Of a stretch of DNA of 37,622 nucleotides, positions 24,176 through 32,210 are shown one piece after another. This DNA is from Frankiaceae bacterium (GTDB lineage Bacteria; Actinomycetota; Actinomycetes; JADGOV01), in assembly GCA_017882785.1 (NCBI GenBank), contig JADGOV010000018.1:1-37622 (forward strand), written 5' to 3'. Made by a program: the position numbers and the translations under genes. Position 1 is the first letter of the stretch. Each line of letters starts with the position of its first letter. The notes beneath the pieces are model-generated. The model made no database searches. It was not told the DNA's origin and worked only from the letters and a program-made list of their open reading frames with translations.

Positions 24176-25647
24176 ACCTGTCGGTCTCAGCCCCACGTCC
24201 CACTCTGCACGGGATTTCCGCGATCCGGTCGTATCTGCGAATGAACACCTCGCCCGTCTTCTTCATCGGGCCGACCGCGTTCAACCTGCTCGGCCTTGAT
24301 CGCTGGGTGCGCAACTTCTTCTACGTCTCCTACTACGACTGCTGGGACGGCGCGCACCCGCGGGTGTTCGCACCGACGACCAAGCCCTACGTCGAGTTCA
24401 CGAGCAGCGAGGACATCAACAACTACCTGCTGCGGGACGCGGAGGTGCAGCGGTTCATCGCCAGCAAGGATGGACGCCCGAGAGTGGCGATGGTCTTCCT
24501 CGACGAGGAGACGGAACGAATCTGCGCCGAGCTCGGCTATCAGCTCATCCTGCCGCCCGATGCGCTCCGTCGCCGTCTCGACTCGAAGATCGTGACAACC
24601 GTGCTGGGCAACGAGGCCGGCGCACCGAGCGTACCCAACGTCCTCGGAAGGGCTGAAAGCTATCAGGAACTGATCGCGCTCTCCACTGCGCACGGTCTCG
24701 GGTCCGACCTCGTCGTCCAGATGCCGTACGGCGACTCCGGGAAGACCACGTTCTTCATCGCCGAAGAGACGGACTGGGCGGCGTACGCCGAGGAAATCGT
24801 CGGCGAGGACCTGAAGGTCATGAAGCGCATCAACAACCGAGCCGCCGCCGTGGAGGCGGTGATCACGCGGAACGGCACGATCGTGGGGCCGTTCATGACC
24901 GATCTCACCGGCTATCCCGAGCTCACGCCCTACCCGGGCGGCTGGTGTGGGAACGACCTGTACCCGGACGCACTGAGCGAGAAGCAGCGCGGCCGGGCCA
25001 TTGAAGTGGTCCGCCGGCTGGGGGGGCGACTCGCGCAGGAGGGGTACCTGGGCTTCTTCGAGGTTGACGTCCTCGTCGACCTCGACACCGACGAAACCTA
25101 TCTCGGCGAGTTGAACCCGCGGATCTCCGGTGCGTCGTCGATGACGAACGTGACCGCGGGCGCGTACGCCGACATCCCGCTGTTCCTCTTCCACCTCCTC
25201 GAGTACATGGATGTCAACCTCGACGTGGACATCGACGAGATCAATGAGCGATGGAAGGAACTCGCAGCGGTCGATGTCTGGAGCCAGCTGATCATGAAAG
25301 AGCCGGCGGACCTCATCGAGCGAATCCACGCTGCCCCCGGTACCGGCACCTATCACCTCCATGACGACGGCCGGCTGTCCTTCGTCCGGACTTCGCTGGA
25401 CTGGCATCAGATCGCCAGCGAGGACGAGTGCTTCTTCCTGCGGGTCTACGGCCCGGGTGACTACCTGTTCAAAGGAGCCGATCTCGGAATCCTCGTGACC
25501 AAGGGCCGTCTGCAGACCGATGATGGACAGCTGACCGAGCGGTGCCGCCAGTTCATTGCGGGCATCCGCTCCCACTACATCACCGGGCCTATCGGTGAAG
25601 CCGACCTGCCCGCGCCGATCTCGCACATCAGCGCCTCGGGATACTGA
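24172..25647 (+). CDS. ATP-grasp domain carboxylate-amine/thiol ligase-like protein
   Basis: The 491-aa soluble protein has an ATP-grasp fold, which uses ATP to make an acyl-phosphate and join it to a nucleophile. Visible parts are an N-terminal FFIGPTAFNLLGLDRW segment, LVVQMPYGDSGKTTFFI (glycine-rich ATP loop), and the magnesium-binding GYLGFFEVDVLVD followed by TYLGELNPRISGASSMTN. The ELNPR glutamate and asparagine are the usual metal ligands. The carboxylase-like C-terminal part includes DWHQIASEDECFFLRVYGPG. There is no biotin-carboxylase partner nearby, so a substrate cannot be named. GGAGAGG sits five bases before the ATG. It is monocistronic as far as visible. Confidence 0.85.
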   Translation: MNLSVSAPRPTLHGISAIRSYLRMNTSPVFFIGPTAFNLLGLDRWVRNFFYVSYYDCWDGAHPRVFAPTTKPYVEFTSSEDINNYLLRDAEVQRFIASKDGRPRVAMVFLDEETERICAELGYQLILPPDALRRRLDSKIVTTVLGNEAGAPSVPNVLGRAESYQELIALSTAHGLGSDLVVQMPYGDSGKTTFFIAEETDWAAYAEEIVGEDLKVMKRINNRAAAVEAVITRNGTIVGPFMTDLTGYPELTPYPGGWCGNDLYPDALSEKQRGRAIEVVRRLGGRLAQEGYLGFFEVDVLVDLDTDETYLGELNPRISGASSMTNVTAGAYADIPLFLFHLLEYMDVNLDVDIDEINERWKELAAVDVWSQLIMKEPADLIERIHAAPGTGTYHLHDDGRLSFVRTSLDWHQIASEDECFFLRVYGPGDYLFKGADLGILVTKGRLQTDDGQLTERCRQFIAGIRSHYITGPIGEADLPAPISHISASGY

Positions 25648-25850
25648 CCGCGGCGGCCCGTCGGTCCTGGCGATGGCAACGATCGAAGCGGTGCTCGTGC
25701 TGGCGCTGAGCCTGCCGCGCAGGTGCGAGGCCCTGGTTCGCGGCCGGCGGGAGCTCGTGGTCGGGGCGTGGTGAATGGTCGTGAGCAGGCGGATCGCTGC
25801 CGCGCACCGTGGCGGCTGACGTCGAAACCGGGGCCGTGCCCGGTCCCTCC

Positions 25851-26024
25851 TCACGCGGCGTAGTTCCGCAGGACCCGCAGCGCCGTCGCGGCATGCGGGC
25901 CGTGCGTGCCCGGCCCGGACAGTTCCGCTGGCAGCCGACGCGCGCCGACGCGGCACCGACCACGCTGGCGAGGATCGGCGGCGAGGTCGTCGAACACGTC
26001 CGCCGGCTGCTCCCGCTCGGCCAT
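25851..26024 (-). CDS. Small ORF, 57 aa, unknown
   Basis: The ATG at 26024 is preceded by a very strong GGAGGAGG (26029-26036) four bases upstream. It lies 28 bases after the VOC-protein stop on the same strand, so the two could form an operon. The product starts MAEREQPADVFDDLAADPRQ and ends HAATALRVLRNYAA; it is charged and has no membrane segment or known motif. It is the only candidate in the 405 bases between the ATP-grasp and VOC genes; in 25648-25850 I see no gene. Confidence 0.45.
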   Translation of the reverse strand: MAEREQPADVFDDLAADPRQRGRCRVGARRLPAELSGPGTHGPHAATALRVLRNYAA

Positions 26025-26052
26025 CCCGCCTCCTCCGAGCCTGCCCGCCAGG

Positions 26053-26460
26053 TCAGCCGTGGTTCGGGGATAGCGGGGCGAACAGGTCGACCGGGGTCCC
26101 GTCGGGATCGTGGACCACGGCGTACCGCATGCCCCAGAAGGCGTCCCAGGGTGGGAGGTGTCCGTCGTAGCCGGCGTCGGTCAACTCCGCCCAGGCCGCG
26201 TCGACCTCGCCCGGGCTGTCGCAGGCAAAGGCGATCGCCATCCGATGCCCGCCCCCGGTAGGCGGGGACCAACCGGGGTCGAAGGACCGAATGGTGTCCT
26301 CGGTATCCCATGCCACCCGCAGGCCGCCGCCCAACTCGGCCTCGGCGTGCGGACCGTTGTCGGCATCCGACGGGACCTCCAGACCCAACCGGCGGTAGAA
26401 GGCGAGGGTGGCGGCCATGTCGGACACGACGAGTTCGATGACGGCAGGGCGCGGTTTCAT
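26053..26460 (-). CDS. VOC (glyoxalase/bleomycin-resistance fold) family protein
   Basis: The 135-aa protein has the paired beta-alpha-beta-beta-beta modules of the vicinal oxygen chelate fold. The first half has IELVVSDMAATLAFYRRLGLEVP, the second HRMAIAFACDSPGEVDAAW and WGMRYAVVHDPDGTPVDLF, the typical metal-edge strand. Such proteins bind metals or small hydrophobic compounds; the reaction is not predictable. It probably heads a two-gene unit with the small ORF downstream. Confidence 0.87.
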   Translation of the reverse strand: MKPRPAVIELVVSDMAATLAFYRRLGLEVPSDADNGPHAEAELGGGLRVAWDTEDTIRSFDPGWSPPTGGGHRMAIAFACDSPGEVDAAWAELTDAGYDGHLPPWDAFWGMRYAVVHDPDGTPVDLFAPLSPNHG

Positions 26461-26490
26461 GCCGACGACGGTAGCCAGGCGCGCAGGCCC

Positions 26491-26787
26491 TCAGCCACCC
26501 GCCATCGCCCCTACCACCAGAAGTGGCTGTGCGCCGCTGGCGACTGCATCGGGCAGCGGTGCGTCCGGTCCCTCATGGGAGAGGTCCTGCTCGCAGGCGA
26601 AGAACCGGACGAAAGGCCGGCGCCGGTAGGTGACCTGGTCGCGGATGGTGCCGCGCAGCATCGGGTATCGGGCCTCCAGCGCGTCGAGGACTTCGCGTTG
26701 CGTCACGGGTCCCTGCAGCTGGACCTGCACCTCGCCGGAGACCTGAGCGAGTGTGCGCAGGTGTGCCGGCAGCACGACCCTGATCAC
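26491..26787 (-). CDS. MoaD/ThiS-family ubiquitin-like protein
   Basis: The 98-aa protein has a beta-grasp fold and ends in GAMAGG, the double glycine that is activated as adenylate and thiocarboxylate in sulfur carriers. [20 protein letters not shown] is the first hairpin and [19 protein letters not shown] the helix. The GTG at 26787 overlaps the stop of the BNR-repeat gene (GTGA), so the two are translationally coupled. No molybdopterin or thiamine genes are visible, so the acceptor pathway is open. Confidence 0.85.
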   Translation of the reverse strand: MIRVVLPAHLRTLAQVSGEVQVQLQGPVTQREVLDALEARYPMLRGTIRDQVTYRRRPFVRFFACEQDLSHEGPDAPLPDAVASGAQPLLVVGAMAGG

Positions 26788-27899
26788 GGCAGGGTCTGGA
26801 CCTCGACGGACAACACGGCCGGAAGGTCTCGGACGATGGGCGACCAGCTGTCCCCTGCGTCCGCCGAGGCGTAGACCTGCCCGCCGGTCGTGCCGAAATA
26901 CACACCGCACGAGTCGAGGGAATCGACGGCCATCGCGTCCCGTAACACGTTGACGTAGCAGTCCTTCTGCGGCAGTCCGGCGGTGAGCCCTTCCCACTCG
27001 TTGCCGCCGGTGCGGCTGCGGTACACGCGCAACCTTCCGTCCGGCGGAAAGTGCTCCGAGTCGCTCGTGATGGGGACGACGTAGACGGTCTCCGGCTCGT
27101 GGGCGTGGACGTCGATGGGGAAGCCGAAGTCGGTGGGCAGGTTGCCGCTCACCTCATGCCAGGAGTCGCCCCGGTCGTCGCTGCGCATGACGTCCCAGTG
27201 CTTCTGCATGAAAAGCACATCGGGACGGGAGGGGTGCATGGCGATGCGGTGCACGCAGTGGCCGACCCCGGCGTTGGGGTCCGGGATGCCCTCGGAGCGC
27301 AGTCCGCGGTTAACCGGTTGCCAGGTCGTGCCGGCGTCCTCGCTGCGGAACACGCCCGCGGCGGAGATGGCGATGAAGATCCGGGCGGGATCGGTCGGGT
27401 CGAGGAGGATCGTGTGCAGGCACATGCCACCGGCGCCCGGTTGCCACGACGAGCCGGAGTCGTGACGGCGGAGCCCGGACAGTTCCCGCCATTCCCGTCC
27501 GCCGTCGGTCGAGCGGAACAAGCCAGCGTCCTCGACCCCGGCGTAGACGGTGTCCGGGTCGGTCAGCGACGGCTCGAGATGCCAGACCCGGGCGAACTCC
27601 CAGGGGTGCGGCGTGCCGTCGTACCACTGGTGGGTGCCGGGCACCCCGTCGTAGGTGAACGTATTACCCACCGGTTGCCACGTGCCGCCGCCGTCGTCGG
27701 AGCGCTGCACCACCTGCCCGAACCAGCTGGTGGACTGCGAGGCGTAGAGCCGCGCGGGGTCGGCCGGTGAACCTTTGACGTGGTAGATCTCCCAGCCGGC
27801 GAAATGCGGGCCGTTGACGGTCCACTGGTCGCGCGTCCCGTCCGCCGTCAGGATGAAGGCACCCTTGCGGGTACCAACGAGTACCCGTACCTGGCTCAC
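26784..27899 (-). CDS. BNR/WD40-like repeat beta-propeller protein
   Basis: The 371-aa protein is built from repeated Asp-box units: [59 protein letters not shown] and [12 protein letters not shown], which form a beta-propeller as in sialidases and sortilin-like proteins. There is no signal peptide, so it is cytosolic, and the sialidase catalytic residues are not evident. The N-terminus [14 protein letters not shown] gives the GTG at 27899 as start, supported by AGGAGG four bases upstream. Its tight coupling to a MoaD-like protein suggests a joint function, of unknown nature. Confidence 0.85.
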   Translation of the reverse strand: MSQVRVLVGTRKGAFILTADGTRDQWTVNGPHFAGWEIYHVKGSPADPARLYASQSTSWFGQVVQRSDDGGGTWQPVGNTFTYDGVPGTHQWYDGTPHPWEFARVWHLEPSLTDPDTVYAGVEDAGLFRSTDGGREWRELSGLRRHDSGSSWQPGAGGMCLHTILLDPTDPARIFIAISAAGVFRSEDAGTTWQPVNRGLRSEGIPDPNAGVGHCVHRIAMHPSRPDVLFMQKHWDVMRSDDRGDSWHEVSGNLPTDFGFPIDVHAHEPETVYVVPITSDSEHFPPDGRLRVYRSRTGGNEWEGLTAGLPQKDCYVNVLRDAMAVDSLDSCGVYFGTTGGQVYASADAGDSWSPIVRDLPAVLSVEVQTLP

Positions 27900-28005
27900 T
27901 GGTCCTCCTGAACTGGCTGGCACAGCCTCCGCGGGGACGCAAGGTAGCAGTACGAATCTCGGCTCGGCAAGTGCGGGACGCGGCGGTCGCGGGCCGCGCC
28001 CCGTC

Positions 28006-28620
28006 TCATCGGCCCGCGGTCGTTGCCTCCCGCACAAGGGAGGCGGCTGTGGCACAAGCGACCTCGGCAGCCTCGGGGTCGGCGTCGAGCGCGCCCGCGG
28101 CGAGCCCGCCGTCGAGCAGCAGCGACAACGCACGGGCAAGCTGCCCCGGCCGTGCGACGTCGGCCTGCCGGGCCAGCTCGCCCATCCACGCCAGCACTGC
28201 CTGCTTGTGGGCGATGGTGCGGGCGAGCAGGGCCGAGCCTGGCGCCGCCTCGGCAGCCGCGTTGATGAAGGCGCAGCCACGGTAGCCCTCCCGCTGGCAG
28301 GCCGTACCGAGGGCGTCGAAGAGCCCGACGAGCTGGTCGGCGGGGGCGGGTCCCGCAGCCTCGGCGGCTGCCCGGAGCTTGCCGGTCCAGACGATGTCCA
28401 CTTGGTCGAGATAGGCCACGATCAGATCGTCCTTAGCCGGGAAGTGCTTGTAGAAGGTCGCCTTGGCCACGCCCGACTCGGCGATGATCATGTCGACCCC
28501 GACAGCGCGCAGGCCGTGCGCGTAGAACAACCGAGCGGCCGTGTCCAGGATGCGGTCCCGGGCGGCGCTCGACGGAGCTTTGGTCGCGTCTGTCATGGGT
28601 CTGGTCACGGGTCTCGTCAT
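28006..28620 (-). CDS. TetR-family transcriptional regulator (1)
   Basis: The 204-aa repressor has an N-terminal helix-turn-helix (residues 20-65: [40 protein letters not shown]) and a helical ligand domain with [14 protein letters not shown], common in regulators of stress-inducible oxidoreductases. The ATG at 28620 has GGAG six bases upstream. A 16-bp perfect palindrome and a second inverted repeat lie directly upstream, and the same decamer occurs in the promoter of the reductase at 30502. It probably represses both itself and that reductase. Confidence 0.9.
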   Translation of the reverse strand: MTRPVTRPMTDATKAPSSAARDRILDTAARLFYAHGLRAVGVDMIIAESGVAKATFYKHFPAKDDLIVAYLDQVDIVWTGKLRAAAEAAGPAPADQLVGLFDALGTACQREGYRGCAFINAAAEAAPGSALLARTIAHKQAVLAWMGELARQADVARPGQLARALSLLLDGGLAAGALDADPEAAEVACATAASLVREATTAGR

Positions 28621-28637
28621 GGGTTCTCCGGCACGCT

Positions 28638-28672
28638 GTCGTCTGCAGACGACGATACACAGACTGGTCTGT
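28638..28672. promoter_or_regulatory. TetR operator region, two palindromes
   Basis: GTCGTCTGCAGACGAC (28638-28653) is a perfect palindrome. ACAGAC-TG-GTCTGT (28659-28672) is a second inverted repeat. Both lie between the two TetR genes, just upstream of TetR 1. The GTCTGCAGAC core is shared with 30417-30426. Confidence 0.6.
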
Positions 28673-29290
28673 CTACTCGTCCTTGTTGTCCGTTACTGCC
28701 CCTCGGGCGAGGAGCCCGGCGGCGAGGAGTGACCAGACTTCAGCCCGTTCCTCCGAGGAGGCTGGCTCCGCCCAATCCGCGGCGTGTGCCGGGTGGTGGA
28801 ACCTCGTCGTCGCCTGCAGGAACGCTCGGCCGACGCGCGCGGGGTCCACCTGAGCGAATTCGCCGCTGGCGACGCCATCGGCGATGATCTGGGCGACCTG
28901 CCCGGCGAGGTGGTCGACATGGGTCCGGACCACCACGCGGGATTCGGCGGTGATCTGGTGGAAGGTGGCAAAGAGCTCGGGATCCGCGCGTGCCATTCGC
29001 TGTTTCGTGGTCGCGAGGTGCTCGAGCCAGCTCCGCAGGCGCGGCGCGGCGGGCCCCGCTTCGGCAACGATCAGCGCGAGCGGGTCGGACACCCGGGCGA
29101 GCCAGCGCTCAGCGACGGCGTCACGCAGCGCCAGCTTGCTGCCGAAGTGCCGGTACACGCTGCCGTGGCTGACGCCGAGCGCCTTCGAGACGTCGAGGAC
29201 GGTCGCCTTCCCGGGCCCGTACCGTCGCAGGACATCCTCGGCCGCGTCAAGGATCGCGTCCGCCGTCAGGATCCCGCCCTCTGCGGTCAA
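28673..29290 (-). CDS. TetR-family transcriptional regulator (2)
   Basis: The 205-aa regulator has a helix-turn-helix at residues 10-55 (DAILDAAEDVLRRYGPGKAT, VLDVSKALGVSHGSVYRHF) and a C-terminal YcdC-like helical domain (HLAGQVAQIIADGVASGEF). It starts at the TTG at 29290, which overlaps the stop of the aldo/keto reductase as TTGA, so the regulator is co-translated with the enzyme. It may control that promoter. The DNA site is not evident apart from several GTCAG elements upstream of the reductase. Confidence 0.88.
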   Translation of the reverse strand: MTAEGGILTADAILDAAEDVLRRYGPGKATVLDVSKALGVSHGSVYRHFGSKLALRDAVAERWLARVSDPLALIVAEAGPAAPRLRSWLEHLATTKQRMARADPELFATFHQITAESRVVVRTHVDHLAGQVAQIIADGVASGEFAQVDPARVGRAFLQATTRFHHPAHAADWAEPASSEERAEVWSLLAAGLLARGAVTDNKDE

Positions 29291-30297
29291 GCCCGCTCGC
29301 TGTCGAGGGCGGCCATCTGGAAGGCGCCGTACCGCGCGCCGGCGACGGCACCGGTGGGCACCGCGGCTTCGATCGCAGCGATGTCGTCGGCGGTCAACTC
29401 CAGCTCTGCGGCTCCGAGGGATTCGCCCAGCCGGTCGCGGCGTCGAGCGCCGACCAGCGCGACGATGTCCTCTCCCCGCGACATGACCCAGGCGATGGCC
29501 ACCTGGGCAACAGTCACACCCCGTGCGCTCGCAACCTCCTGCAGCGTGTCCACGAGTGCCAGGTTGCGCTCAAGATTCTCCCCGGTGAAGCGGGGCAGAC
29601 GGGCGCGGAAGTCGCCCTCCTGCCCGCGCTGTGGCGACCAGTGTCCGGAAAGGAGCCCGCGGGAGAGGACGCCGTAGGCCGTGATGCCGATCCCGAGCTC
29701 GCGGGCTGTCGGCAGGATGGTGTCCTCGATGCCCCGGGAGATGAGGGAGTACTCGATCTGTAGGTCGGAGATCGGGTGCACCGCCTGAGCGCGACGCAAA
29801 CTGTCCGCCCCGACCTCGGAGAGCCCGATGTGGCGGACGTAGCCCTGATGAACCAGCTCGGCGATGGCGCCGACCGATTCCTCGACGGGCACTGTGGCAT
29901 CGAGCCGGGCCGGACGGTAGATGTCCAGGTAGTCGGTGCCGATCCGGCGCAGCGTGTAGGCCAGGAAGTTCTTGACGGCGACCGGGCGGGTGTCCACGCC
30001 GTGCCAGCCACCGGCGGCATCCCGCAGGACGCCGAACTTGACGCTGATCGTCACCTCGTCCCGGCGGCGCCCGCGCAGCGCGTCGCGGAGGAGCAACTCG
30101 TTGTGCCCCATGCCGTAGAAGTCGCCGGTGTCGAGCAGGGTCACGCCCGCGTCAAGGGCGGCATGGATCGTGGCCACACTCTCGGAGTCGTCCGCCGGCC
30201 CGTACAGGTCGGACATGCCCATCAGGCCAAGTCCCATCGGGGCCACCTGGGGACCTGTCGAACCCAGCGAACGAAGGTTTCCCAAGGTCGTGTTCAT
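29287..30297 (-). CDS. Aldo/keto reductase
   Basis: The 336-aa NADPH-dependent cytosolic oxidoreductase has the TIM-barrel AKR pattern: VAPMGLGLMGMSDLYG, TLLDTGDFYGMGHNE with the catalytic Asp and Tyr, VTISVKFGVLRD with Lys, and VRHIGLSEVGADSLRRA. It ends in the cofactor-binding IVALVGARRRDRLGES. The ATG at 30297 is preferred because a promoter with -10 TACAGT ends exactly seven bases upstream, which implies a leaderless message; the GTG at 30306 lies inside that promoter. It is followed by a coupled TetR gene. One catalytic His position reads Lys/Val-rich in this subfamily and could not be checked. Confidence 0.9.
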   Translation of the reverse strand: MNTTLGNLRSLGSTGPQVAPMGLGLMGMSDLYGPADDSESVATIHAALDAGVTLLDTGDFYGMGHNELLLRDALRGRRRDEVTISVKFGVLRDAAGGWHGVDTRPVAVKNFLAYTLRRIGTDYLDIYRPARLDATVPVEESVGAIAELVHQGYVRHIGLSEVGADSLRRAQAVHPISDLQIEYSLISRGIEDTILPTARELGIGITAYGVLSRGLLSGHWSPQRGQEGDFRARLPRFTGENLERNLALVDTLQEVASARGVTVAQVAIAWVMSRGEDIVALVGARRRDRLGESLGAAELELTADDIAAIEAAVPTGAVAGARYGAFQMAALDSERA

Positions 30298-30304
30298 GGC
30301 GCGC

Positions 30305-30334
30305 ACTGTACCGAGTTGGACTAACAGATGTCAG
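30305..30334 (-). promoter_or_regulatory. Promoter of the aldo/keto reductase, leaderless
   Basis: On the minus strand CTGACA (30334-30329), an 18-base spacer and TACAGT (30310-30305) are followed by seven bases and the ATG. Direct TGTCAG repeats (30329-30334 and 30340-30345) and a GTCAG-TG-CTGAC palindrome (30350-30361) lie in and upstream of the -35 region and may bind a repressor. Confidence 0.6.
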
Positions 30335-30414
30335 CCACTGTCAGCGCGGGTCAGTGCTGACGTAATTCGGCGTCGGGTCTCGGGGACACCGCGCGGCCGC
30401 CCGAGGCCGGGAGG

Positions 30415-30444
30415 TTGTCTGCAGACAGATCTGTCTGTTACGGT
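30415..30444 (+). promoter_or_regulatory. Promoter with TetR-type operator for the NADP reductase gene
   Basis: TTGTCT (30415-30420) and TACGGT (30439-30444) are 18 bases apart. The region carries GTCTGCAGAC (30417-30426) overlapping the 14-bp palindrome AGACAGATCTGTCT (30422-30435). The first decamer is identical to the core of the operator upstream of TetR 1. Confidence 0.6.
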
Positions 30445-30501
30445 CCCGCGCATGGGTAGACGAACCTGTCTGCTGGCGACGCCAAGGAAGGGGAACCAAT
30501 C

Positions 30502-31182
30502 ATGAAGATCGGCGTTCTGGGCACCGGCACGGTGGGCCGCACCGTTGGCTCTCGGCTCGCCGAACGCGGCCACGAGGTGATCCTGGGCACTCGTGACGTC
30601 TCGCGCACCCTTGCCCGGACCGAGCCGGACGCGATGGGCAACCCGCCCTTCTCGACCTGGCACGAACAGCATCCCCAGGTGACGCTCGGCAGCTTCACCG
30701 AGGCCGCGGCTCACGGCGAGATGGTCATCAACGCGACCGGCGGCGGGGGGTCGATCGAGGCGCTGACCGTCGCCGGTGCCGACACTATGGCGGGCAAGGC
30801 GTTGCTCGACATCGCCAACCCGTTGGACTTCTCCCACGGGGTGCCACCCACATTGTTCGTCAAGGACACCGACTCCCTGGGTGAGCAGATCCAGCGAGCT
30901 TTCCCCGACGTGAGGGTCGTCAAGGCGCTCAACACGATGACCGCTGCCCTGATGGCCGACCCGGCCCAGACGGCGGGTGGCGAGCACACGACGTTTGTCT
31001 CCGGCAACGACGAGGATGCGAAGAAGGCGGTGACCGCACTCCTGGAGGATCTCGGACACGCGGACGTGATTGACCTGGGAGACATCACCACCGCTCGTGG
31101 CTCCGAGATGCTCTTGCCGATCTGGCTGCGACTGTGGGGTGCGCTGGGCACGCCGATGTTCAACTTCAAGATTGTTCGCTGA
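30502..31182 (+). CDS. NADP(H)-binding reductase, F420-dependent NADP oxidoreductase-like
   Basis: The 226-aa soluble protein starts with a Rossmann motif, MKIGVLGTGTVGRTVGSRLA, followed by HEVILGTRDVSRT, typical of the short FNO/COG2085 family that binds NADP(H). INATGGGGSIEAL, LLDIANPLDFSHGVPP and VRVVKALNTMTAALM are family stretches. Whether F420 is the partner is not visible here. GGAAGGGG precedes the ATG. The operator in its promoter matches that of the nearby TetR 1 gene. The last 17 bases overlap the convergent CDF gene. Confidence 0.88.
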   Translation: MKIGVLGTGTVGRTVGSRLAERGHEVILGTRDVSRTLARTEPDAMGNPPFSTWHEQHPQVTLGSFTEAAAHGEMVINATGGGGSIEALTVAGADTMAGKALLDIANPLDFSHGVPPTLFVKDTDSLGEQIQRAFPDVRVVKALNTMTAALMADPAQTAGGEHTTFVSGNDEDAKKAVTALLEDLGHADVIDLGDITTARGSEMLLPIWLRLWGALGTPMFNFKIVR

Positions 31183-31822
31183 TCGAGCAGCAGGTGTCGC
31201 CGCGCCATGCCTGGACGCCTTCCTTGGCGGCGACAGCGGCGATGACCAGCCCGGCCGCGGCATCGGCCCATCCCCAGTGCAGGGCGGCGTTGAGGACCAG
31301 ACCGGCGAGCAGCACCGCCGACAGATAGCTGCAGAGCAGGGTCTGGGTGGAGTCGGCGAGCACGGTTGTGGACCCAAGTTCGCGCCCGGTGCGGCGCTTG
31401 GCCCAGGTGAGGGCTGGCATGACGACCAGCGACACAGCTGCTAGACCGATGCCGACGGGGGAAGCGCCGGGGTCGGCGCCGCCGAGTAGGGCGTGAGTCG
31501 AGTCCGCGGCGACGTAGGTGGCCAAGGCGAGGAACGCGAGCGCTATGAGGCGCAGCGTTCGCTGCTCGCGCTCTCGTGCTCGTGCGCCGCCGCCTGCGTA
31601 CTGCCAGCTCACCGCGACGGCGGAGGCCACCTCGATCGCAGAGTCCAGGCCGAAGGACACCAACGCCACCGACCCGACCGCCATTCCGGCCGCTACCGCG
31701 ACGAGGCCCTCGACGGTGTTGTACGTGACCGTCGCCCACGCCAGACGCGCCGCCCGCCGGTGTAGCACGGCTTGGCGCCGCGGTTCCAGCGACGGCGTGG
31801 TCCCGATCGTCGTCACGTGCAT
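31166..31822 (-). CDS. Cation diffusion facilitator-type transporter, short form
   Basis: The 218-aa membrane protein has about six helices and would export a divalent metal ion in exchange for protons. Metal-site motifs of the family appear as SFGLDSAIEVASA in helix 2 and VLADSTQTLLCSY in helix 5. The usual C-terminal cytosolic domain is absent, as in other short actinobacterial members. It overlaps the CmtR-like gene by ten bases, so it should be induced by the metal that regulator senses, most likely cadmium, lead or zinc. The cysteine-rich C-terminus (DTCCSISEQS) is notable. Confidence 0.85.
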   Translation of the reverse strand: MHVTTIGTTPSLEPRRQAVLHRRAARLAWATVTYNTVEGLVAVAAGMAVGSVALVSFGLDSAIEVASAVAVSWQYAGGGARAREREQRTLRLIALAFLALATYVAADSTHALLGGADPGASPVGIGLAAVSLVVMPALTWAKRRTGRELGSTTVLADSTQTLLCSYLSAVLLAGLVLNAALHWGWADAAAGLVIAAVAAKEGVQAWRGDTCCSISEQS

Positions 31823-32142
31823 GTCGGCGCGCGATGGGTCGGACAGTTCTCCGGATCCACGGCGAGAACAACCCCGAGCAGGTCGCCGAGGGCATGCCCG
31901 AGCCGGGCGTCGGCGAGCTCGTAGCGAGAGCGCCGACCCTCGGGGACGGCCACGACCAGCCCGCAGCCGCGTAGGCAGGCGAGGTGGTTGGACAGGCTCT
32001 GCCGGGAGACGTTGAGCATGGTGGCCAGCTCGGCGGGGTAACCGGGCGCATTCCGCAAGGCCAGCATCAGCCGGGCCCGGGTGGGATCGGAGAGGGCCTG
32101 GCCGAAGCGGGCCAAGACCTGCCCGTACGTCATGGTCTGCAC
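31813..32142 (-). CDS. ArsR/SmtB-family metal sensor, CmtR-like
   Basis: The 109-aa repressor is a winged helix protein with ALSDPTRARLMLALRN and the recognition helix VSRQSLSNHLACLRGCGLVV. Cys56 and Cys60 sit in that helix with the spacing of Cys57/Cys61 in mycobacterial CmtR, and Cys100 in the tail matches Cys102, the third Cd(II)/Pb(II) ligand there. I chose the GTG at 32142 because TATCGT lies six bases upstream (leaderless layout). ATGs at 32133 and 32157 are alternatives, the latter inside the operator. It is coupled to the CDF gene. Confidence 0.87.
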   Translation of the reverse strand: MQTMTYGQVLARFGQALSDPTRARLMLALRNAPGYPAELATMLNVSRQSLSNHLACLRGCGLVVAVPEGRRSRYELADARLGHALGDLLGVVLAVDPENCPTHRAPTCT

Positions 32143-32148
32143 CCGACG

Positions 32149-32171
32149 ACGATACATCGCTCAGTGTATCG
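32149..32171 (-). promoter_or_regulatory. -10 box and operator for the CmtR-like regulator
   Basis: CGATACA (32150-32156) and TGTATCG (32165-32171) form an inverted repeat with an eight-base centre. The -10 TATCGT (minus strand, 32154-32149) overlaps one arm, so bound repressor would block its own promoter. Confidence 0.55.
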
Positions 32172-32197
32172 ACAGCTACACGTCGCGTTGGACGCCC

Positions 32198-32210
32198 TAG
32201 CGTGGACCGG
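32198..32210 (+). promoter_or_regulatory. -10 box and leaderless start for the MBL-fold gene
   Basis: TAGCGT (32198-32203) is followed by seven bases and the in-frame GTG at 32211. The -35 (GCTACA at 32175-32180) is weak and lies next to the CmtR-type operator, so divergent control is possible. Confidence 0.45.

Noticed and set aside
24187-25956. 589-codon open frame on the minus strand
   Set aside because: It is antisense to the ATP-grasp gene, which has a clear ribosome site and conserved motifs; the minus translation is Arg/Asp/Val-rich and has no domain pattern, as expected for a GC-rich shadow frame.
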